Shown: in pieces, positions 16,008-23,177 of the stretch | Layout of the letters: each line of letters begins with the position of its first letter | Position numbering within the stretch: the first letter of the stretch is position 1 | Assembly (NCBI GenBank): GCA_030446715.1 | Contig: JAUJMU010000001.1 | Location: 287,297-351,296, forward strand | Direction: 5' to 3' | DNA length: 64,000 nt | Source: Cytophagales bacterium | GTDB lineage: Bacteria > Bacteroidota > Bacteroidia > Cytophagales > 172606-1 | Notes under the pieces: model-generated | The model's database searches: none | What the model was told of the DNA's origin: nothing | Seen by the model: the letters and a program-made list of their open reading frames with translations, nothing else | Translations under genes and position numbers: made by a program

Positions 16008-17987
16008 GTGTTATTTGACCGCAGGCACTACTCAGACGATGTTCTGACCAAAATATACCGCGCCTTACTGAAACCCCGCCTGATCGAAGAAAAAATGCTC
16101 ATTCTGCTGCGGCAGGGCCGCGTGAGCAAGTGGTTTTCGGGCATCGGACAGGAAGCCATCGCCGTCGGCTCCACGCTGGCCCTCCAGCCCGACGAGTACG
16201 TGCTGCCGCTGCACCGGAACCTGGGCGTGTTTACGGTCCGCGACTGTCCGCTGGACAAGCTTTTTGCTCAGTTTCAGGGCAAACCGGCCGGCTTCACCAG
16301 GGGCCGCGACCGGTCTTTTCACTTCGGCACCCATGACCACCACATTGTCGGCATGATTTCGCACCTTGGCCCGCAGCTGGCCGTAGCCGACGGCATTGCC
16401 CTGGCAGATCTGCTGGCGAAGAATAAGAAGGTGACCCTTGCCTATAGCGGCGACGGGGGCAGCAGCGAAGGTGATTTTCACGAAGCCCTCAACGTAGCTG
16501 CCGTGTGGGACCTGCCGGTCATTTTTATGGTGGAAAATAACGGCTATGGCCTCTCCACCCCGAGCCGGGAGCAGTTCCGCTTCCGGAGTTTCATCAACAA
16601 GGGCATTGGCTACGGCATGGACGCCGTGCAGGTAGACGGCAATAATGTGCTGGAGGTGTACGATACCATCTCGCAGCTGGCCCGCAGCATGCGGCTGCAG
16701 CCGGGGCCGGTGCTGGTAGAGGCCATGACTTTCCGCATGCGGGGTCACGAAGAAGCTTCCGGCACCAGGTATGTACCGCAGGAGTTGTTTGAAAAGTGGA
16801 GCAAAAAAGATCCCGTCTCTAACTATGAAGCGTATCTGCTGAAGGAAAATGTGCTGGATGCAGATCAGACCGGGCAGATCAGAGCCGAAATCAAAGCCGA
16901 GATAGAAGAGGGGCTGGAAAAAGCCTTTGCGCAGGAAGGCCCTGAAGCCGATAGCCGGCAGGAACTGGCGGATATGTACGCCCCGTTCGTGCAGCAGGTG
17001 CGGGAGCCGGAAACACCGGAAACGTCGGAGAGGCGGTATGTAGATGCCATTTCGGACGCCCTGCGGCAGAGCATGGAGAAGTTTCCGAACCTGGTGCTGA
17101 TGGGGCAGGACATTGCTGATTACGGCGGCGTATTCAAGGTGACGGAAGGCTTCGTGGAAAAATTCGGCAAGGGCAGGGTACGCAATACACCTCTCTGCGA
17201 ATCAGCCATTTTAGGTGCCTCCCTCGGGCTGTCAGTGAAGGGCTATAAAACCATGGTGGAGATGCAGTTTGCTGACTTTGTCACCTGCGGGTTCAATCAG
17301 ATCATCAATAACCTGGCAAAAAGCCACTACCGCTGGGGCCAGGGGGCTGATGTGGTCGTGCGGATGCCAGCCGGGGCCAATACTGCTGCCGGACCTTTCC
17401 ATTCCCAGTCCAATGAAGCCTGGTTTTTTCATACGCCGGGTCTTAAAGTAGTGTATCCGTCCAACCCTTACGACGCCAAAGGACTCCTGAACGCAGCCAT
17501 TGAAGATCCGAATCCGTATATGTACTTCGAGCACAAATACTTGTACCGGTCGGTGTCGGGCACAGTGCCGGATGCCTGGTATACGGTGCCGGTAGGCAAG
17601 GCGGCGCTGGTGAGCAAGGGTGATGACATCACCATTATCACCTACGGACTGTGCGTACACTGGGCGCTGGAGATCATGAAGAAATTGCCTGACGTTCAGG
17701 CGGATATTATTGATCTGCGGACTTTGCTGCCCTGGGATAAGGAAACGGTGGCTGCCAGCGTTAAGAGAACGGGCAGGGTTTTAGTGGTACACGAAGATTG
17801 TCTGACGGGGGGAATTGGTGCGGAAATTTCCGCCTGGATCAGTGAGAACTGCTTTCATTACCTGGATGCGCCGGTGATGCGGGAAGGTAGTCTGGATACA
17901 GCCGTACCTTTTGCGCCTGCATTAGAGCAGAATTTCTTACCAAAGTACCGGATGGAAGAAAAGATAAACCAGCTGCTTGCTTTTTAG
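16008..17987 (+). CDS. Fused alpha-beta 2-oxoacid dehydrogenase E1 (branched-chain type)
   Basis: This thiamine-diphosphate enzyme decarboxylates 2-oxoacids, probably branched-chain ones, and passes the acyl group to a lipoyl E2. Alpha and beta chains are fused in about 659 residues, as is usual in Bacteroidota. The alpha part shows GDGGSSEGDFHEALN, ending in the NN of the ThDP motif (VENNGYGLSTPS). The beta part starts near YVDAISDALRQSMEK and contains MGQDIADYGGVFKVT and a C-terminal transketolase domain. I prefer the GTG at 16008 (MLFDRRHYSDD), because homologues begin there and the upstream TTG would add 21 residues of unrelated sequence. No E2 or E3 gene for it is adjacent. Confidence 0.92.
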   Translation: MLFDRRHYSDDVLTKIYRALLKPRLIEEKMLILLRQGRVSKWFSGIGQEAIAVGSTLALQPDEYVLPLHRNLGVFTVRDCPLDKLFAQFQGKPAGFTRGRDRSFHFGTHDHHIVGMISHLGPQLAVADGIALADLLAKNKKVTLAYSGDGGSSEGDFHEALNVAAVWDLPVIFMVENNGYGLSTPSREQFRFRSFINKGIGYGMDAVQVDGNNVLEVYDTISQLARSMRLQPGPVLVEAMTFRMRGHEEASGTRYVPQELFEKWSKKDPVSNYEAYLLKENVLDADQTGQIRAEIKAEIEEGLEKAFAQEGPEADSRQELADMYAPFVQQVREPETPETSERRYVDAISDALRQSMEKFPNLVLMGQDIADYGGVFKVTEGFVEKFGKGRVRNTPLCESAILGASLGLSVKGYKTMVEMQFADFVTCGFNQIINNLAKSHYRWGQGADVVVRMPAGANTAAGPFHSQSNEAWFFHTPGLKVVYPSNPYDAKGLLNAAIEDPNPYMYFEHKYLYRSVSGTVPDAWYTVPVGKAALVSKGDDITIITYGLCVHWALEIMKKLPDVQADIIDLRTLLPWDKETVAASVKRTGRVLVVHEDCLTGGIGAEISAWISENCFHYLDAPVMREGSLDTAVPFAPALEQNFLPKYRMEEKINQLLAF

Positions 17988-18084
17988 GGTACCTTGCATG
18001 TTCATACCTTTTTAAGGTAAAGACAAACACGATCCAGGAGTAGCAATAATTTCGGCAGAAAGGCTAATAATATAATTTACGCCA

Positions 18085-18384
18085 ATGTCAGTTTCAAAAT
18101 ACACCATTTTACTCTTTACGGTTGTTCTTCTGACGGCAGCCTGTCAGCGCAAGAACTGTCCTACGTACTGGGCCAATTCCGGTACCACCGGTATGGGTCA
18201 GACGGCTTCCGACGGCAAAAAAGGCGCTGCCGAGAACCTGAATGCAACCGAGGAAGGAAGCCGGGAGCAGGAGTTTCCGCTGGTACGCGTAAAAAGGGAC
18301 AAAAACGGAATCATCACCAAAAAAGCCATGAGCCGGAACAAGGTGAAGCGTACCGATCCCCGGAAGTCTTACAAACCCCGCTAA
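18085..18384 (+). CDS. Small basic lipoprotein (99 aa)
   Basis: A lipoprotein signal (LLFTVVLLTAACQRKNC) is followed by a short low-complexity middle and a strongly basic C-terminus (KRTDPRKSYKPR). The segment FPLVRVKRDKNG resembles LVRVKTEKET near the start of the next protein, which begins 22 bp downstream. The two are probably cotranscribed and related. I recognise no family. A cell-envelope role is inferred only from the export signal and charge. Confidence 0.7.
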   Translation: MSVSKYTILLFTVVLLTAACQRKNCPTYWANSGTTGMGQTASDGKKGAAENLNATEEGSREQEFPLVRVKRDKNGIITKKAMSRNKVKRTDPRKSYKPR

Positions 18385-18406
18385 TTGCCATACTGCCCGT
18401 ATCTAA

Positions 18407-19201
18407 ATGCTTTGCCAACCAGCTATGCTTCATTTTTATAATGCATTCAGAAAAAGTTTTAATTGCGTGAGGACAGCCTTCTGGCTTTGTCTGGGTATTG
18501 TTTTATCCGCTCAGCTTTCCCTTGCGCAAACCAATAAGGCAGGGTTGGTAAGAGTAAAAACGGAAAAGGAAACTCAGAAGAAACAAAAGGAGACCTCCTC
18601 ATTCAGGGGAGAACGGGTCAGGGGCGGCCAGCAGCGGGTAGACGTATCGGATATGCGCGGCGCGGCCGTATTCAATACGACCCTCGAAGCTCCCGAACGC
18701 AGCCGCAACGCGATGGGTGCCCGGATGCTCCGGCAGTCGGAGCGGAACAACAGCCGCGGCGGCAAGGTACACAGCCAGTGGTACAAGCAGAAAATTGCCA
18801 AAAGCAAGAGCAAGAAAATCTCCTCCTACAAAGGCGACATCCGCGTAGTAGACCGCAAGAAGGAGTACCGGAAAAAGAACAACGAAATATCTTCTTACAA
18901 GGGCGACATTCTGGTGCGCAGGAAACCGAAAGACGCCTTCCCGGGTGCTGGTTACAAGGGAGGCTACGCCAACAGCTCTTACCAGAAGAAGGAAAAGTAC
19001 CGCAAGCGGATGCTGAAGAAAATGGGCAAGCTCTTACCAGAAGAAGGAAAAGTACCGCAAGCGGATGCTGAAGAAAATGGGCAAGAGCAAGAAGAATATG
19101 GTGCCGAATTACAAGAAGCGCAAAGAGGAAAAACCTACCTACGACACCCGCGAAAGCGAAATCTGGGAAAAACCCCGGTAAAACACGGATCCTCTGAATG
19201 A
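18407..19201 (+). CDS. Lysine-rich exported protein with C-terminus reframed by a tandem duplication
   Basis: The 264-residue product has a signal peptide (LCLGIVLSAQLSLAQ) and a very basic body with three related motifs (SSFRGERV, SSYKGDIRV, SSYKGDILV). At 18976-19085 a 55-bp unit is exactly duplicated. Because 55 is not a multiple of three, everything after residue 208 is in a shifted frame and becomes acidic (LLPEEGKVPQADAEENG). Removing one copy restores a basic ending (KSKKNMVPNYKKRKEEKP...WEKPR) that stops at 19179-19181 and gives 239 residues. That shorter, basic form is very likely the ancestral protein. It is either a recent mutation or an assembly error. Confidence 0.75.
   Translation: MLCQPAMLHFYNAFRKSFNCVRTAFWLCLGIVLSAQLSLAQTNKAGLVRVKTEKETQKKQKETSSFRGERVRGGQQRVDVSDMRGAAVFNTTLEAPERSRNAMGARMLRQSERNNSRGGKVHSQWYKQKIAKSKSKKISSYKGDIRVVDRKKEYRKKNNEISSYKGDILVRRKPKDAFPGAGYKGGYANSSYQKKEKYRKRMLKKMGKLLPEEGKVPQADAEENGQEQEEYGAELQEAQRGKTYLRHPRKRNLGKTPVKHGSSE
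18976..19085 (+). repeat. Exact 55-bp tandem duplication inside a coding gene
   Basis: Copies at 18976-19030 and 19031-19085 are identical, and the identity extends 2 bp further upstream (AG). The unit begins CTCTTACCAG and ends AATGGGCAAG. It shifts the reading frame by +1. The length equals a common assembler k-mer size, so an unmerged contig overlap is a real alternative to biology. Confidence 0.95.
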
Positions 19202-19294
19202 GATACTTGTGATTGAGAGAACAGGGTATTGGGCGGACGAAGAAACTTTTTACCCGTACAATACCTTATTAACTCAACCACAAATTCTCCGATC

Positions 19295-19642
19295 ATGAAC
19301 TGGATAACCCTTTCTTCTGAAGCTCAACTAAAGGATATTGTTGCCAACACGGAGCAACCAGCCATTATTTTCAAGCACAGCACCCGCTGCTCCATAAGTG
19401 CTGCGGCCCTCAGCCGCCTGGAACGCTCCTGGAAAGAAGATGAAGTAGCTCCGATGAAAGCGTACTTTCTGGATCTGCTCAGCCACCGGCCCGTTTCCAA
19501 CCAGATTGCCCATACTTTGGACGTTGTACACCAGTCTCCCCAACTGCTGCTGATCCACGACGGCAAATGCGTGTATAACGCATCCCACATGGAAATTTCT
19601 TATCCCGAACTCAAAAAACAACTGGAGCGGATTCAGGTGTAA
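19295..19642 (+). CDS. ytxJ: Bacilliredoxin-like protein YtxJ/BrxC
   Basis: This 115-residue thioredoxin-fold protein matches the YtxJ (BrxC) family, which removes bacillithiol from protein cysteines. The active-site motif is TRCSIS near residue 30, in IIFKHSTRCSISAAALSRL. The cis-proline region is HQSPQLLLIHDG near residue 82. I chose the ATG at 19295 (MNWITLSSE), because the longer frame has 22 leading residues not expected for the family. Its presence suggests the host makes bacillithiol, as several Cytophagales are reported to do. Confidence 0.88.
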   Translation: MNWITLSSEAQLKDIVANTEQPAIIFKHSTRCSISAAALSRLERSWKEDEVAPMKAYFLDLLSHRPVSNQIAHTLDVVHQSPQLLLIHDGKCVYNASHMEISYPELKKQLERIQV

Positions 19643-19704
19643 GGCAGGATTGCGGTGCGGCCGGTTAGGCATACTCCTTTAGAATCGCTGTTTGTCAAAC
19701 GGAC

Positions 19705-20610
19705 ATGGCTATACTTTTTAATGATTTCCGGGGCTGGCAGGCTTACTGCGCCCAGCAGAATATGCCCTTGTATTTTCCTGTACTCGAATACGAAATCGAG
19801 CAGAAAGGACGTACGGAAATGGAAATCTGGGATGGGCTCCGGCGTGCCTGGACCGTCATGCGCGACGCCGTGCAAACCGGACTCACGGAAGAAATGGTCT
19901 CCCGGTCGGGCATGATCAATAACGGGGCTAAAAAGGTGGCCAAAGCCCAGCCTATTCTCTCTCCCGAGTTTCAGAAACTGATTTCCCGGGCTCTGGCAGC
20001 CAAGGAGGTAAACTCCTGCATGGGCCGCATCGTAGCCGCCCCTACGGCGGGTGCATCGGGCATTCTGCCGGGTATACTGGTCACTTTGCAGGAGCAGCAC
20101 CAGTTGCCTGACCAGACAATCCTGGAGGGCTTGCTGGTGGCAGCCGGCATCGGACTGATCATTGAGCAGAATGCTTCTCTGGCCGGCGCCGTAGGGGGTT
20201 GTCAGGCGGAAACAGGCAGTGCCGCTTCCATGGGAGCCGGTGCGATTGTGTACTGCCTTGGCGGTGACATCAATCAGGCCTTTGCGGCAGTAGCCATTAC
20301 CATTCAGTGCATGCTTGGCCTGGTGTGTGACCCCGTGGCTGGCCTGGTAGAAGTGCCATGCGTGGTGCGCAATGCCAGCGCCGCCGCCATTGCGTACTCC
20401 TCTGCTCAGATTGCGGTGGCAGGCGTAAATCCGGTAATTCCGGTGGATGAATGCGTGCATGCTTTGGGTGAAGTAGGGCAGAGCATGGAAACCCGCTACA
20501 AGGAAACTGCAATGGGTGGCCTGGCGGCTACGCTTACCGGCCAGAGCATCGCCAAAAAAGTACTGATTCAGGATATTGACGTGCTGCCCGATGAGGAGGA
20601 GCCTCAGTAA
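19705..20610 (+). CDS. sdaAA: L-serine dehydratase, iron-sulfur type, alpha subunit
   Basis: The enzyme deaminates L-serine to pyruvate and ammonia using a [4Fe-4S] cluster. The 301-residue protein matches the alpha (catalytic) domain. It shows APTAGASGILPG near residue 112, the cysteines in VGGCQAETGSAASMGAGA and MLGLVCDPVAGLVEVPCV, and a GQSMETRYKETAMGG tail. The beta domain is not adjacent, so it must be encoded elsewhere. The last ten codons (DVLPDEEEPQ) are partly duplicated 73 bp downstream. Confidence 0.94.
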   Translation: MAILFNDFRGWQAYCAQQNMPLYFPVLEYEIEQKGRTEMEIWDGLRRAWTVMRDAVQTGLTEEMVSRSGMINNGAKKVAKAQPILSPEFQKLISRALAAKEVNSCMGRIVAAPTAGASGILPGILVTLQEQHQLPDQTILEGLLVAAGIGLIIEQNASLAGAVGGCQAETGSAASMGAGAIVYCLGGDINQAFAAVAITIQCMLGLVCDPVAGLVEVPCVVRNASAAAIAYSSAQIAVAGVNPVIPVDECVHALGEVGQSMETRYKETAMGGLAATLTGQSIAKKVLIQDIDVLPDEEEPQ

Positions 20611-20683
20611 GATTTCTTTGCGCTCCTTCTTTGCGCCTTTGCGTGAAATTGACGTGCTGCCCGACGAAGGGGAACCTCAGTAG
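20575..20683 (+). repeat. Diverged duplication of the sdaAA 3' end around a TTTGCG-rich insert
   Basis: 20575-20610 (coding end) and 20648-20683 align over 36 bp with five differences. In the sdaA frame four of the five are synonymous, including TAA versus TAG. The 37 bp between them is built of TTTGCG units (CTTTGCGCCTTTGCGTG). It looks like a target or tail duplication accompanying insertion of a small repeat, or a relic of recombination with a diverged sdaA. Confidence 0.7.
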
Positions 20684-20701
20684 CCTCGCTGCGGTTGCCG
20701 G

Positions 20702-21139
20702 CTATAAGATCAGCTGGCGGATCTCGTTGGCCAGCAGGGAAAAAGTGATGCCCCAGAATACGGCACTGAAAAGCATATACACAAAAATCCGTCGCCACGG
20801 CTCCCCGAAAGAGGCGGCTACGACTGTGCCCAGTATGGGGCTCAGCAACAAGGGCGTCAGAAAAGCCACCCCCGCCAGACCGTACCGCCGCCATATGTAC
20901 ACGATCCGGCGGTTGCGGGAGGTAAAGACCCGGCGTTTTTTCTTCCGTTTGCAAAACCGTGACCGGATAGTGGCTCCCAACAGGGAAAAAATCAGTACGC
21001 TGGTCATCATGCCGAGTACAGTAAAAATGCAGGTCTCGATCCAACTGAGGCCAAAGGCGGTGCCGCTCAGCGGTCCGCCGATGAATTTTACCATACTGGA
21101 AAGAAACACGGTCAGGTATTTTGCGGCCTGCTCTAACAT
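20702..21139 (-). CDS. Small multi-pass membrane protein
   Basis: From the ATG at 21139 (MLEQAAKYLTVFLSS) the product is 145 residues with about four hydrophobic segments and a basic cytosolic loop (RSRFCKRKKKRRVFTSRNRR). The segment GVAFLTPLLLSPILGTVVAASFG recalls the conserved half of DedA or COG2426-type small transporters, but I am not sure of the family. The upstream codons in the same frame lack hydrophobicity and were left out. It converges on sdaAA. Confidence 0.65.
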   Translation of the reverse strand: MLEQAAKYLTVFLSSMVKFIGGPLSGTAFGLSWIETCIFTVLGMMTSVLIFSLLGATIRSRFCKRKKKRRVFTSRNRRIVYIWRRYGLAGVAFLTPLLLSPILGTVVAASFGEPWRRIFVYMLFSAVFWGITFSLLANEIRQLIL

Positions 21140-21407
21140 ATCACCTCTGTGCCTTTGCTTAGTGCCGGGAAAAAGCTTGTACCCCGGCTGCTCCTGTATA
21201 CGCAAAAGGCTGGTTTCCGGCTTACCCCGCTGGTTGTTCAGGTCGGGACTTTGTTTAAAGTAACTGTTGGTTGATAGTTACCCGTAGTCAGACGAATAAG
21301 TGTCTGACTGCAGGCGGATTGAAAAAGGGCAAATACCGGATTACTGTACGGATATGTAATACAGTTTAAAAGAAGTTTTCTGGTATTCCGGATATGCCTC
21401 CTCATAG

Positions 21408-21484
21408 TGTCATTCCCGGAGGGAATCTTGTTGGAATCTGGTATTGATGAAAGTATACCAACAAGATTCCCTCCGGGAATGACA
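21408..21484. repeat. 27-bp perfect inverted repeat between the membrane protein gene and mazG
   Basis: Arms 21408-21434 and 21458-21484 are exact inverses over 27 bp (outer part TGTCATTCCCGGAGGG). A 23-bp loop separates them. The element can fold into a long stem. It may be a dispersed palindromic repeat or a bidirectional terminator, but no T tract follows. The rest of 21140-21597 shows no gene or other element that I can support. Confidence 0.75.
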
Positions 21485-21597
21485 GTAAGTAAAGATGGCA
21501 ACCCTTGTACCTGACCGGCACTGACCCTCCGGAATTCGCTCCATGTCTTATTCTCTTCCCCCAGTCTGTCATCTCCCATCTAACGTCTCCCATCTTT

Positions 21598-22343
21598 TCA
21601 AGGTAGCTTCTTGGCTTTTTCCCAGTACACATCCATTTCGGCCAGGGTCATGTCCTTCAGGTTTTTGCCGGCCTTCCGGGCTTCTTCTTCCAGGTAACTG
21701 AACCGCTTGATAAACTTTTTGTTGGTCCGCTCCAGCGCCGTTTCGGGATTGATGTCAACAAACCGGGCATAGTTCACCAGCGAAAACAGCAGGTCGCCGA
21801 ACTCACCTTCCGCCTCTCCGGAATCAGCTGTGACTTCTTCATTGAAAGCCTGCCTGAATTCTGCCAATTCTTCTTCTACCTTTTCCCAAACCTGACTTTT
21901 TTCTTCCCAGTCAAACCCGGCTCCGCGGGCTTTCTCCTGAATGCGCATTGCCTTCACCAGGGCCGGCAGCGACTTGGGCACGCCACCCAGTACGGTTTTG
22001 TTGCCCTCCTGTAGTTTTAACTGCTCCCAGTTCTGTTTTACCTGCTCCTCGGTGTCGGCTTTCACATCGCCGTAAATGTGCGGGTGACGCCGGATCAGCT
22101 TTTCGCAACGTAAAACACCAGATGCAGCATCAGGTCGCCCAGCTCCTTTTTTACTTCCGGCAGGTCATTCTCCAGAATAGCATCCGATAGTTCGTAGGTT
22201 TCTTCGATGGTCAGGTGACGCAGGCTTTCGATGGTTTGTTTTTTGTCCCACGGGCATTGTTCGCGCAGTTCGTCCATAATGGTCAGGAGGCGGTTAAAGG
22301 CCTGCAACTGCCCGGCCCGGCGGGGGGAAAGATTTTCAAACAT
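21598..22343 (-). pseudogene. mazG: mazG disrupted by an internal deletion and frameshift
   Basis: MazG hydrolyses nucleoside triphosphates to monophosphates. The N-terminal part (22095-22343) reads through LREQCPWDKKQTIESLRHLT and KKELGDLMLHLVFY, then stops at TGA. The C-terminal part resumes in another frame at EKLIRRHPHIYGDVK and runs to AEMDVYWEKAKKLP. Intact family members have about 18 residues between FY and CEKLI. Here TTTTAC joins GTTGCGAAAAG directly, implying loss of about 55 nt. With 55 nt restored the gene would be 267 codons, a normal length. The two halves cannot be joined by a simple programmed shift, because sequence is missing. Confidence 0.88.
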
Positions 22344-22382
22344 AGGTAGTGGTTGGTAATTAACTATTCATCTATTTGATAA

Positions 22383-23000
22383 TTACAGATTCTTCCATTT
22401 GATCGCGCAGCCGATGGCTTTGGTAACAGTGTTGATTACCGGCTTGCCGGCCAGCACCTGCGTCATGGCATTCTCTACAAATTTCTGGTCCACATCGCTG
22501 GCGTCCTGAGAATTGTCGTCAATGGTGCCAGTGTACTGCACCACAAAATCATCGTTTTGCTTTTTCACGATAAATACGTGTGGCGTACGGGTAGCGCCGT
22601 AAGTCCGGGTCACCTGCTGGGTTTCGTCCAGCAGGTACGGAAAAGGGTATTTCTTTCGGTTTGCCCGTTCCTGCATCTTTTCGTACGAATCGCCGGGGCT
22701 CGAAACCGGATCGTTGGGGTTAATGGCAATGACGGAGTACCCCTGCGGCGCGTATTTGTTGTGCAGGGCAATGATCCGGCTTTCATACGCCTGGGCAAAC
22801 GGACAGGTATTGCAGGTAAAAACTACGATGTAGCCCCTGGCATCCGGATTGCCGGCCATGGAAACGGTATTGCCGTCTACGTTTTTCAGTGAAAAATCCA
22901 TTGCCTTGTCGCCGGCCTTATAGCCACCAGCCGACTGAGCCATGCTCATTGAGCTGATCAGCATAGCCACAAATGTCAATAGGGTCGAAAACTGTTTCAT
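22383..23000 (-). CDS. Exported thioredoxin-family redox protein
   Basis: The 205-residue protein has a signal peptide (LLTFVAMLISSMSMAQS) and an AhpC/TSA-thioredoxin fold. The active-site motif is FTCNTCPFAQAYESR, with CxxC near residue 66. A cis-proline lies in GATRTPHVFIV near residue 137. The C-terminal IGCAIKWK is typical of a Bacteroidota subgroup of periplasmic redoxins. Substrate is unknown. It lies between asnB and mazG, on the same strand. Confidence 0.85.
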   Translation of the reverse strand: MKQFSTLLTFVAMLISSMSMAQSAGGYKAGDKAMDFSLKNVDGNTVSMAGNPDARGYIVVFTCNTCPFAQAYESRIIALHNKYAPQGYSVIAINPNDPVSSPGDSYEKMQERANRKKYPFPYLLDETQQVTRTYGATRTPHVFIVKKQNDDFVVQYTGTIDDNSQDASDVDQKFVENAMTQVLAGKPVINTVTKAIGCAIKWKNL

Positions 23001-23177
23001 AGTTCAGGAATGACCGGATCAGGCCGTCATTCAGTGGTAAAACAAAAATTGTTCAGTTAAAGTGCAGCGTTGAACCCGGTCCATCCTGACAAGATCGTGC
23101 CAGGTTTACCTCACTGGCTCCGGCCTTCCCGGACGCCTGGAATTCAGCATTTAAAATTCAAAATCCTGAATTTCCCG

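Noticed and set aside
20611-20683. Small gene after sdaAA
   Set aside because: The sequence is a TTTGCG repeat plus a copy of the sdaA tail. There is no start codon context, so it is not a gene.
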